The notes beneath the pieces are model-generated. The model had not been told where the DNA came from, searched no databases, and saw only the letters and a program-made list of their open reading frames with translations. 6,436 nt of DNA from Atribacterota bacterium. Lineage in GTDB: Bacteria > Atribacterota > Phoenicimicrobiia > Phoenicimicrobiales > Phoenicimicrobiaceae. The translations under genes and the position numbers were made by a program. The DNA is taken from the NCBI GenBank assembly GCA_030668465.1, contig DAOUTX010000063.1, positions 1 to 6,436 of the forward strand, read 5' to 3'. Numbering within the stretch: the first letter of the stretch is position 1; every line of letters starts with the position of its first letter. Shown here one piece after another: positions 1 through 5,971 of the stretch.

Positions 1-64
1 CAATCAACGAACATATAAAGATGGGATACATTAAGACCCCACCTTTTTCAAAAATTTCTAACAT
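1..64 (-). CDS. ExbB/TolQ/MotA-family proton channel subunit, N-terminal fragment
   Basis: This is a partial gene whose first 21 codons lie in the window; the rest runs off the left edge. The visible translation begins MLEIFEKGGVLMYPIF and continues into a hydrophobic stretch (ICSLI). A short amphipathic start, a KGG/GGxLMYP motif and an immediate first membrane helix are typical of ExbB, TolQ and MotA-like proteins, the proton-conducting inner-membrane subunits that energise TonB, Tol-Pal and gliding machineries. The start at 64 is chosen because AGGAGG lies 10 nt upstream (75-80). The nearer ATG at 69-71 is too close to that site and meets a stop after seven codons. It lies 279 nt downstream of the TPR gene on the same strand. 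Only 21 residues are available, so the family is likely but the subtype (ExbB, TolQ or other) cannot be decided. Confidence 0.68.
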   Translation of the reverse strand, partial: MLEIFEKGGVLMYPIFICSLI

Positions 65-74
65 TAAACATTTG

Positions 75-80
75 CCTCCT
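75..80 (-). promoter_or_regulatory. Ribosome binding site of the ExbB/TolQ-like gene
   Basis: The minus strand reads AGGAGG, a full Shine-Dalgarno core, 10 nt before the ATG at 64. It decides the start of the truncated gene at the left edge and shows that this gene has its own translation signal. Confidence 0.75.
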
Positions 81-96
81 CTTCTTTAGTTTTTAA

Positions 97-125
97 GATA
101 TAAAAATAATTTGTTAATTTTCCAA
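97..125 (-). promoter_or_regulatory. Possible promoter for the ExbB/TolQ-like gene
   Basis: The minus strand shows TTGGAA (120-125), a 17-nt spacer and TATATC (97-102), each matching four of six sigma-70 consensus bases. Transcription would start near 90, leaving a short leader that contains the ribosome binding site. Matches of this quality occur by chance in AT-rich DNA, so the call is tentative. Readthrough from the TPR gene is the alternative. Confidence 0.3.
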
Positions 126-147
126 TTCACTAATTGACCAATTAAAC

Positions 148-182
148 TAGTCGTTAGTGAATAGTGAATAGTCGTTAGCATT
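148..182. repeat. Degenerate heptanucleotide repeat, TAGTNNN type
   Basis: Five consecutive 7-nt units can be read on the plus strand: TAGTCGT, TAGTGAA, TAGTGAA, TAGTCGT, TAGCATT. The period is exact and only the last three bases of each unit vary (the fifth unit is degenerate). No coding frame is maintained through it. It lies in the intergenic gap between the TPR gene and the ExbB/TolQ-like gene. Confidence 0.8.
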
Positions 183-184
183 AA

Positions 185-212
185 ATACAAGATATAGATA
201 CAAGATAACAAG
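185..212. repeat. Short direct repeat ATACAAGATA (two copies)
   Basis: ATACAAGATA occurs at 185-194 and again at 198-207, followed by a partial ACAAG at 208-212. The 11-mer AGATACAAGAT within it (196-206) recurs in inverted orientation at 4126-4136 on the other side of the TPR gene. Confidence 0.7.
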
Positions 213-220
213 TTCACGGT

Positions 221-248
221 TTTTAGTTCTTAGTTTATAGTTATTAGA
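221..248. repeat. Second heptanucleotide repeat tract, TNNTAGT type
   Basis: Four 7-nt units follow each other on the plus strand: TTTTAGT, TCTTAGT, TTATAGT, TATTAGA. The conserved TAGT core is that of the tract at 148-182 in the same orientation, so the two tracts look like separate expansions of one heptamer family. Confidence 0.72.
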
Positions 249-272
249 AAAAGAAAATGGATTTTCGGTTCA

Positions 273-288
273 TTATAAGAGCTTATAA
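273..288. repeat. 16-bp palindrome TTATAAG-AG-CTTATAA
   Basis: Two perfect 7-bp arms (273-279 and 282-288) are separated by two bases. The spacing is too tight for a stable RNA hairpin, so it looks more like a dimeric protein binding site than a terminator. It lies about 56 nt after the TPR stop codon and upstream of the ExbB/TolQ-like gene. Chance palindromy in AT-rich DNA remains possible. Confidence 0.4.
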
Positions 289-319
289 CAATACACCATA
301 AATGTTTGAGCTTTTAATA

Positions 320-347
320 AACTTGAAACTTGTAACTTGCAACTTAT
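320..347. repeat. Heptanucleotide repeat AACTTGN overlapping the TPR stop codon
   Basis: Four 7-nt units are visible on the plus strand: AACTTGA, AACTTGT, AACTTGC, AACTTAT. On the transcribed minus strand the units follow the TPR stop codon at once, and the last unit includes the TAA (344-346). It is a third heptamer tract in the same gap, with a different core from the TAGT tracts. Confidence 0.8.
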
Positions 348-3300
348 TGTTCCTTCTGCAAAACTTCCAATCTTTCCTTGGCTTTTCCCACATATGGGCT
401 CTGGGGACATTTTGAAATTAGATTCTGGTAATCAGAAATGGCTTTCTCCTCATTTTCTAATATTTCCCAGCAGACTGCCATGGTATATAAAATATCATCA
501 CCATATTTCAGATTGGAATACTCTTTTAAATATCTTTCTCCCACCTTAATGACCTTTTCATGTTCATCTTTTTTAAAATAAGAAAGGCACAGGCCGTACA
601 AAGTTTCAGACAGATATGGGCTATCAGGATATTCTGTTATTAGTCTTTCTGAATTGATAATATTATCCATCCAGTTCTCTTCCTGTAAATATATCTGGCT
701 TAATAAATACATAGCTTCTGCCCTGAAAGTACTATTACTGTAAGAATTTATAAACTTTCCCAGTTCTGCTTTAGCCATATTCTTATCCCCTGAAAGAAAA
801 TAGTTCTTGCTTACTCTAAACTGTGCTTCTTCAGTAAATTTGCTATCGGGATAAATACTTATAAGTTTTTTAAATTCCTCAATGGACGATCCGTACTCTT
901 TATTCTCCAGATAAGTCCAGGCGATAGCATATTGAGCATTAGCTGATAAACCTACCTCGGGATACATTCCGATAAATTTTTCGTATGCTGCTCTGGCCTT
1001 CTGATAATCTTTAAGATTATACCATGATTCTGCCGCCATAAACTTTGTTCTTTGCCCCAAATCTAAATTTTCTTCATCTTCTTCCACTTTGTTAAAATAT
1101 TCATTTGCCTTCTTATAATCAGTTAATTTAAAATAACCCCACCCCATCCAGTAATAGGTTTCCGAGAGCAAGGGAGATTGAGGAAAAAACTGGACAATTT
1201 TATTAAATTCCTCAATTGCCTCTTTGTATCTCTCCTGATTATAATAATAATTGCCTAACCTAAAATATGCCTCCTGAGAAAAATCACTCTGGGGATATTT
1301 TTCTCTTAATTCTTCAAATGCTGTAATTTCCCCTTCTTGATCCCCCAATTCTTTAGAGGACTTCCCTATTAAATAGAGTGCTTCATCGGTGGATATTTTC
1401 TTTAATTCTGATAATGCTAATTTATAGTTTTTTAAATTATACAAATCCTTGCCCATTTCGAAATGGGCGGACTTAATAAGTTCACTTTGCGGATATTTCT
1501 CTATAAATTCTTGAAATTCTAAAATTGCTTTTTCATTATCGCCTTGTCGGGAATAAGTCAAACCTAAATCGAAACTGACTTTTTCTAATAAGGAGTTTTC
1601 CACCTCGAACTGCTTTAAGCTCTCCAGATTTTCAATAGCTTTACTATATTCTTGTAAATTAAGCCAACAACGAGCCAATAAATATTGAGTCTCTTCCTTC
1701 CTTTTATCTTCTATTTCTGCTTCTAAGATTAAACCCTCCAATTGTACTATTGCTTCTTCATATTTATTTTCTCTAAATAAACTCAAACCATTATAATATT
1801 TTACTTCGGAAGCCAATTCGAATCCCGGAAAGAAAAATAATAAATTATTAAATACTTCTTCTGCTTCTTTATATTTTCCAGACCTTAAATAAGCCTGGCC
1901 CAACAAGTAATATACCTCTTCTATCTCTTCTCCTTGATATTCGGGATATTTCTCTAAAAATTCCTGGTATGCTTTGATTGTCTCCGGGTAATTATTTTCC
2001 TTAAAATAGGATTTACCCAACTTGTGACTGGCCTGTAAGGCTAAATCACTATCGGGAAAATCATTTAATAATTTCAAAAACCTCTTGGCCGCTTCCTCAT
2101 ATTCTTCTAACAGGTAATAACACCACCCACTGCCCCAGAGGGCATCATCGGTATACTCGTTTATTATCTCCGAATCGGTTACTACTCTCTCATACTCTAC
2201 CTGAGCCAACTTATATTCCTTCTGTTGAAAATAACACTCAGCCAAAAGATAGCGGGCATGGGGATAATCACTCTTTATGGTCAGGGCTTTTTTTAATTCT
2301 TCAATAGCCACGATATAATCTTTTAAAGAATAAAATTCATAGCCTAATTTGTAATATTCTTCAGCTTTTTCTTCCTCACTGCTTGCCTTTAATTCAGTTG
2401 TCTTTTTTCTTTCTTCGCGGTATTTATCCATCTGATTAAGCTGATAATATGAGCGGGAAAGAAATTGAAGAGCTTTTTCAAATTCAGGATTATAATTTAA
2501 AGATTTATTAAATTCTTCGATAGCTTTATCATATTCACCTTTCAAATAATAATCATAACCAGCATTGAAATGCTTTAATGTCTCTCTCCCGTATTCTTTC
2601 TCTTCCAGGCAATTATTTAAAAAATGTTTGGCTGAATTGTCGAAAGAATCAATCCTGATAACTTCTTCCCATTGAGAAATAGAATTATCCAGATCTCCTA
2701 TCTCATAATAGCTTAAGGCTAAATAGTAATGAGGTTCCTTAAAATTGGGATTTGCTAAAATAGATGATTTAAAATAACTTACCGCTTCTTCAAAATTACC
2801 ATTTTTATAAGATAGATAACCTCTTTCGTAATTTTCATAGGCTCTCCGGCCATATTTTTGGGATTGTTCGTTCTTTTTAATAAACCAGGAAATCTCTTTA
2901 TTCTGGGGATCTATCCGCAAAACTTCTTCACATTCATCAAGAGAAAGGCCTATCTCACCCATATCATAATAAATCTGAACTAAATAAAGGTGTGTCTCTA
3001 ACAAATCAGGATCATATTCTGTAGAAGAAATAAAATAATCAATCGCCTGCTCATGCTCGCCTTTAGAATAAAAGGCATATCCTAATCTAAAATAAGCCTG
3101 AGAAGCTTTTTTATAAATATCTTTACTTTTCAATTGATTATCTTCTACCAATTGGATAAAACTATTTAAACTGTTTACTTCTCTAATAGTCCAATGGGTT
3201 CTGTTGTAAATCTCCGCTAAAAGATAATAAGCTTCAGCATACTTAGGGTCTGCTGTTACTGCCCTTTCTCCGTATTCTATGGCCTCAGCCCACAACTTTT

Positions 3301-3982
3301 TACTGGGATAATTAACACCTTCATATTCAACAATAGCTTTGTCCATTAAATCAAGACATTTATAATAATTACTCAGAGCTTCAAGAGAAGTGGTAGGAGG
3401 TTTTTTCAATCTATTTTTATCTTGAGTTGACAACTCAACATCTAACTCTTTTAAGATGAATAAAACAACCTTTTCTTTTAAGTTAAAAATATCTGTATTT
3501 CCCACTACAAAGTCTCGAAAAGCGGTAATTTCTCCGGTGGAGTTATCGTACTTTTTAAGACTTAAAATCAAATTGGGGGGAGAAGAAAGATAGAAATCGC
3601 CAAAAAATATTACCTCAGCGTCTATATTCTTACTAAACTGGATTAATAGAGATTTATCTATCTCGGCTGAAATAGGGGACAAGTCATATTTATGGTATAA
3701 ATCTTCTATCTCTTGATGAGAAGAACAGACAAGAACATCAACCTGAGAAAGATCATCTATCAGCATGTCAGTCAAACCTTTGCTTAACCAATCCCAACCT
3801 GATTGTTGAGTGCGATTATTAAAATATAAAATACTTATCTTTCTATCGGAGGCCTGAACAGTCTGTATATTATAAAAAAAACTAATCATTATTGCTAAAA
3901 CAATAATGATATAAAAAAATTTCAATAAGTATTCTTCTTTAAAAAATTCCTTTTTTAAGAGATAATTGACTATTTTAGTCAT
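344..3982 (-). CDS. Exported TPR scaffold protein with N-terminal TolB-N/CsgG-like domain (1212 aa)
   Basis: This is a large protein predicted to act outside the inner membrane. Residues 22-37 are a hydrophobic helix and VQA at 42-44 is a plausible signal-peptidase site; no lipobox cysteine is present. Residues about 47-185 (ISILYFNN, then WLSKGLTDMLIDDL) resemble the alpha/beta domain of TolB-N, FlgO and CsgG-like proteins. From about 229 to the C-terminus there are roughly 25 tetratricopeptide repeats. Those at 290-600 occur as TPR pairs separated by charged linkers. Those at 612-1195 are of CpoB/BamD type, with YPxS between repeats at a strict 37-residue spacing over the last third. Such repeats bind proteins; no catalytic motif is visible. 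The start is supported by AAAGGTGA just upstream (3987-3994). The frame is intact. An ExbB/TolQ-like gene follows, which suggests a role in an energised envelope complex. The exact family is not recognised. Confidence 0.9.
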   Translation of the reverse strand: MTKIVNYLLKKEFFKEEYLLKFFYIIIVLAIMISFFYNIQTVQASDRKISILYFNNRTQQSGWDWLSKGLTDMLIDDLSQVDVLVCSSHQEIEDLYHKYDLSPISAEIDKSLLIQFSKNIDAEVIFFGDFYLSSPPNLILSLKKYDNSTGEITAFRDFVVGNTDIFNLKEKVVLFILKELDVELSTQDKNRLKKPPTTSLEALSNYYKCLDLMDKAIVEYEGVNYPSKKLWAEAIEYGERAVTADPKYAEAYYLLAEIYNRTHWTIREVNSLNSFIQLVEDNQLKSKDIYKKASQAYFRLGYAFYSKGEHEQAIDYFISSTEYDPDLLETHLYLVQIYYDMGEIGLSLDECEEVLRIDPQNKEISWFIKKNEQSQKYGRRAYENYERGYLSYKNGNFEEAVSYFKSSILANPNFKEPHYYLALSYYEIGDLDNSISQWEEVIRIDSFDNSAKHFLNNCLEEKEYGRETLKHFNAGYDYYLKGEYDKAIEEFNKSLNYNPEFEKALQFLSRSYYQLNQMDKYREERKKTTELKASSEEEKAEEYYKLGYEFYSLKDYIVAIEELKKALTIKSDYPHARYLLAECYFQQKEYKLAQVEYERVVTDSEIINEYTDDALWGSGWCYYLLEEYEEAAKRFLKLLNDFPDSDLALQASHKLGKSYFKENNYPETIKAYQEFLEKYPEYQGEEIEEVYYLLGQAYLRSGKYKEAEEVFNNLLFFFPGFELASEVKYYNGLSLFRENKYEEAIVQLEGLILEAEIEDKRKEETQYLLARCWLNLQEYSKAIENLESLKQFEVENSLLEKVSFDLGLTYSRQGDNEKAILEFQEFIEKYPQSELIKSAHFEMGKDLYNLKNYKLALSELKKISTDEALYLIGKSSKELGDQEGEITAFEELREKYPQSDFSQEAYFRLGNYYYNQERYKEAIEEFNKIVQFFPQSPLLSETYYWMGWGYFKLTDYKKANEYFNKVEEDEENLDLGQRTKFMAAESWYNLKDYQKARAAYEKFIGMYPEVGLSANAQYAIAWTYLENKEYGSSIEEFKKLISIYPDSKFTEEAQFRVSKNYFLSGDKNMAKAELGKFINSYSNSTFRAEAMYLLSQIYLQEENWMDNIINSERLITEYPDSPYLSETLYGLCLSYFKKDEHEKVIKVGERYLKEYSNLKYGDDILYTMAVCWEILENEEKAISDYQNLISKCPQSPYVGKAKERLEVLQKEQ

Positions 3983-3998
3983 TAATTCACCTTTGCTT

Positions 3999-4045
3999 TA
4001 ATTGACCAATTGTACTAGTTGGCTAGTTAGCTGGTTAATTAGTTG
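3999..4045. repeat. Degenerate tetranucleotide repeat, left arm of an inverted pair
   Basis: After the word TAATTGACCAATT (3999-4011) the plus strand runs in 4-nt steps: CTAG, TTGG, CTAG, TTAG, CTGG, TTAA, TTAG, TTGA. Bases 4015-4045 are complementary at 24 of 31 positions to 4144-4174. On the minus strand it lies just upstream of the TPR ribosome binding site, so any fold between the two arms would sit in the TPR 5' leader. Confidence 0.7.
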
Positions 4046-4143
4046 AAAAATAAATATTAAACAAACAATTATTTAATAAATTAACTGTAAATCGAAAATT
4101 TATATTTGAAACTAACGATTAATACATCTTGTATCTGTATTTA

Positions 4144-4207
4144 TAACTAGCTAACTAGGTAACCAGCCAACTAACTAACTAACTAATTAATTAACCAAAT
4201 TAATTAA
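4144..4207. repeat. Degenerate tetranucleotide repeat, right arm of an inverted pair
   Basis: From about 4147 the plus strand reads in steps of four: ACTA, GCTA, ACTA, GGTA, ACCA, GCCA, then ACTA four times, ATTA twice, ACCA, and decays into AATT units. It ends shortly after the obgE stop on the minus strand. It is the opposite-strand counterpart of the tract at 4015-4045, with 98 nt between the best-matching arms. Several of the mismatches would be tolerated as G-U pairs in RNA. Confidence 0.75.
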
Positions 4208-4211
4208 TAAA

Positions 4212-4240
4212 ATTATACCTTATTTATTTGAAAAAGTAAA
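4212..4240 (-). promoter_or_regulatory. Candidate promoter at the end of obgE, directed at the TPR gene
   Basis: The minus strand has TTTACT (4235-4240, four of six bases), a 17-nt spacer and a perfect TATAAT (4212-4217) starting 3 nt after the obgE stop codon. Transcription from it would give a leader of about 220 nt containing both tetranucleotide arms before the TPR start. The -35 half is weak, so this may be chance. No better promoter is visible in the gap. Confidence 0.4.
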
Positions 4241-5497
4241 AATGATTTTCTTGATTTTTACCTTGTCTCCCTCTTTGATTCCTTTTTTAATTAAAGCCTT
4301 CTCTAAACCCATTTTTTTTATAATTTTCTGGAAATAATCTATTGCTTCCTCATTATTAAAATTGGTCATTGCTACTATCCGTTCAATCTCTGCACCGGTA
4401 ACTTCATAAATGTCTCCCTTTTTATTAATTACAAATCGAGGAGTAAATTTATACACTACTTCTTTTTTGGGTAAAACCACAGTAATTGTTTCTTTTTCTT
4501 TTAATTCATCTAACAAAGAAGAAAGACCATAGATTAGTGTATTTAATCCTTCTCCGGTTAAAGCAGAAATGGTAAATATTTGATAACCTTCCTTATGGAA
4601 AGTATCTTTAAGGTAGGCCATATTTTCTTTAACAGAAGTAAGGTCACATTTGTTTATGGCAATAATCTGCGGTTTCTTGGTCAGTTTTTCACTAAAATTA
4701 TTTAATTCTTTGTTTATAGCCCTAAAACTATATAATGGTTCCTCTTTTTTTATTATAGAACCATCGATAATGTGTAAGATTATTTTAGTTCTTTCAATGT
4801 GTTTTAAAAACTTATCTCCCAAACCAGTACCCTGATGGGCACCTTCGATCAGACCGGGAATATCTGCTACCATAAAACTTTTTGCTTCATCTACACTAAC
4901 TACCCCTAAATTGGGGATAAGGGTAGTAAAGGGATAATCGGCAATCTTGGGTTTAGCTGCTGAAATACGAGAAAGCAAAGTAGATTTTCCGGCATTAGGG
5001 TAGCCAACTAATCCTACATCTGCAATTATTTTTAGACTTAAATATAGTTTCTTTTCTTCTCCCGGTTCTCCTTTTTGAGCAAATCTAGGGCTCCTCCTAA
5101 CGGAACTTTTAAAGCGAAAATTTCCCTGTCCACCTTGTCCTCCCTGGGCTACGGTAATCCTCTGCCCATTTTCGGTTAAATCACCTAAAATTGTAGAGCT
5201 GTCCGTATCCTCTACCACAGTTCCCAAAGGAACTTTTATGATTAAATCTTCTCCGTTTTTCCCTGTTTTGTTGCTTCTCTGTCCGCTTTCTCCATTTTTT
5301 GCCCTTTGATGAGGGTGATTATAAAGGTCTATTAAGGTCCTAACCTTATCATCTGCTTCAATAATTATATCTCCACCTTTTCCTCCGTCTCCCCCATTAG
5401 GACCACCTTTGGGGATAAATTTTTCTCTTCTGAAGCTTACGGCTCCATTCCCCCCTCCTCCTGCTCTTACTTCTACTTTCACTCTATCCACAAACAT
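4220..5497 (-). CDS. obgE: Obg-family GTPase ObgE/CgtA
   Basis: This 425-residue GTPase binds the 50S ribosomal subunit and acts in its late assembly and in stringent-response signalling. The three Obg parts are complete. Residues 1-158 are the glycine-rich Obg fold (AGGGGNGAVSF, then GGPNGGDGGKGGD at 31-43). About 159-330 is the G domain, with P-loop GYPNAGKST at 165-173, switch I YPFTTL at 188-193, DIPG at 212-215, NKCD at 282-285 and SAL at 311-313. About 341-418 is the C-terminal OCT domain (FTPRFVINKKGDIYEVTG). All nucleotide-binding residues are present and the length is normal for the family. AGGAG lies 6 nt before the ATG. It follows rpmA by 136 nt across a terminator, so it probably has its own promoter or depends on readthrough; I could not pick out a clear promoter. 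Confidence 0.98.
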   Translation of the reverse strand: MFVDRVKVEVRAGGGGNGAVSFRREKFIPKGGPNGGDGGKGGDIIIEADDKVRTLIDLYNHPHQRAKNGESGQRSNKTGKNGEDLIIKVPLGTVVEDTDSSTILGDLTENGQRITVAQGGQGGQGNFRFKSSVRRSPRFAQKGEPGEEKKLYLSLKIIADVGLVGYPNAGKSTLLSRISAAKPKIADYPFTTLIPNLGVVSVDEAKSFMVADIPGLIEGAHQGTGLGDKFLKHIERTKIILHIIDGSIIKKEEPLYSFRAINKELNNFSEKLTKKPQIIAINKCDLTSVKENMAYLKDTFHKEGYQIFTISALTGEGLNTLIYGLSSLLDELKEKETITVVLPKKEVVYKFTPRFVINKKGDIYEVTGAEIERIVAMTNFNNEEAIDYFQKIIKKMGLEKALIKKGIKEGDKVKIKKIIFTFSNK

Positions 5498-5573
5498 ACT
5501 CTTCTCCTGCTATAATGAAAATTTTGTGCCAAGCACTTTTTTTTCATTTATTATTATTTTATCTAATGATACT

Positions 5574-5608
5574 AAAAAACCCTGAGTTTTACAAAAAAAC
5601 TCAGGGTT
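5574..5608 (-). terminator. Rho-independent terminator after rpmA
   Basis: Two perfect 13-nt arms (5578-5590 and 5596-5608; core CCCTGAG/CTCAGGG) enclose a 5-nt loop. On the minus strand the hairpin runs into a T tract (A residues at 5574-5579 on the plus strand). The plus-strand side lacks a T tract, so it acts on minus-strand transcripts only. It ends the rplU-rpmA transcript 26 nt after the rpmA stop. Confidence 0.93.
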
Positions 5609-5633
5609 GATTGACTAAAATTATTTTCTTATT

Positions 5634-5894
5634 TTAAGATCTTTCAGCATAAACACAAACTTGCTTTCTATCTTTTCCCTTTCTTTCAAAAGTCACAAAT
5701 CCTTCAATTAAAGAAAACAAGGTATCGTCATTTCCTCTTCCCACATTTTCCCCGGGAAGAATTTTAGTTCCCCTCTGTCTTATTAAGATACTACCTGCTT
5801 TTACAAATTGACCGGCAAATCGTTTTACCCCTAAACGCTTGGCATTACTATCTCTACCGTTTCTAATTGATCCTTGGCCTTTTTTATGTGCCAT
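5634..5894 (-). CDS. rpmA: 50S ribosomal protein L27
   Basis: L27 is an 86-residue protein of the large subunit whose N-terminal tail reaches toward the peptidyl transferase centre. The sequence opens MAHKKGQGSIRNGRDS, the mature-type N-terminus, and carries the L27 signature GSILIRQRG at 34-42 with G48. No 8-12 residue leader precedes the AHKKG, unlike Firmicutes L27, which is trimmed by the protease Prp. GAGGTGAG sits just upstream of the ATG. It follows rplU by 86 nt with no gene between them and is followed by a strong terminator. The length is usual and no defect is seen. Confidence 0.98.
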   Translation of the reverse strand: MAHKKGQGSIRNGRDSNAKRLGVKRFAGQFVKAGSILIRQRGTKILPGENVGRGNDDTLFSLIEGFVTFERKGKDRKQVCVYAERS

Positions 5895-5971
5895 AAATTC
5901 TCACCTCACCCTATTAAAATCTGCTTCTGATTAAATTATTTTATAAATGTTTGATTATCCTGATACTTTAT

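Larger units (their letters stand above)
65..343. other. Repeat-rich intergenic gap after the TPR gene
   Basis: I see no gene in this 279-nt stretch: stops occur in all frames and the only open frame on the plus strand is antisense to the TPR gene. It holds three heptamer tracts, the ATACAAGATA pair, a palindrome, and at 131-151 a word also found before the TPR gene (TAATTGACCAATT, two bases, ACTAGT). No convincing GC-bearing terminator follows the TPR gene. The best candidate is an AT-only GAAAAT/ATTTTC pairing near 253-266 followed by T residues on the minus strand, which is weak, so readthrough into the ExbB/TolQ-like gene is plausible. Confidence 0.7.

Noticed and set aside
48..71. Seven-codon reading frame starting at 71 on the minus strand, a possible leader peptide
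   Set aside because: Its ATG is only 3 nt from the Shine-Dalgarno, too close for efficient initiation; the ATG at 64 opens a protein-like frame at proper spacing.
148..248. CRISPR array
   Set aside because: The units are 7 nt with no spacers of 30-40 nt between longer identical repeats; these are simple tandem repeats.
337..549. Plus-strand open frame of 70 codons
   Set aside because: It is antisense to the 3' end of the TPR gene, starts in the heptamer repeat and has no ribosome binding site or recognisable protein character.
3983..4219. Insertion sequence or integrase remnant
   Set aside because: No transposase-like frame is present and the inverted arms are low-complexity tetranucleotide arrays; only a small non-autonomous element remains possible.
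4650..4835. Plus-strand open frame of 61 codons
   Set aside because: It lies wholly antisense to the G domain of obgE, whose frame is intact and conserved.
5518..5536. Sigma-54-like promoter (TGGCAC then TTTCA on the minus strand) before obgE
   Set aside because: The spacing fits, but the essential GC of the -12 element is replaced by TC, and obgE is not a usual sigma-54 target.
5526..5544. Small plus-strand terminator (GTGC-CAA-GCAC followed by T residues)
   Set aside because: The stem is only four pairs and no plus-strand gene exists for it to terminate.
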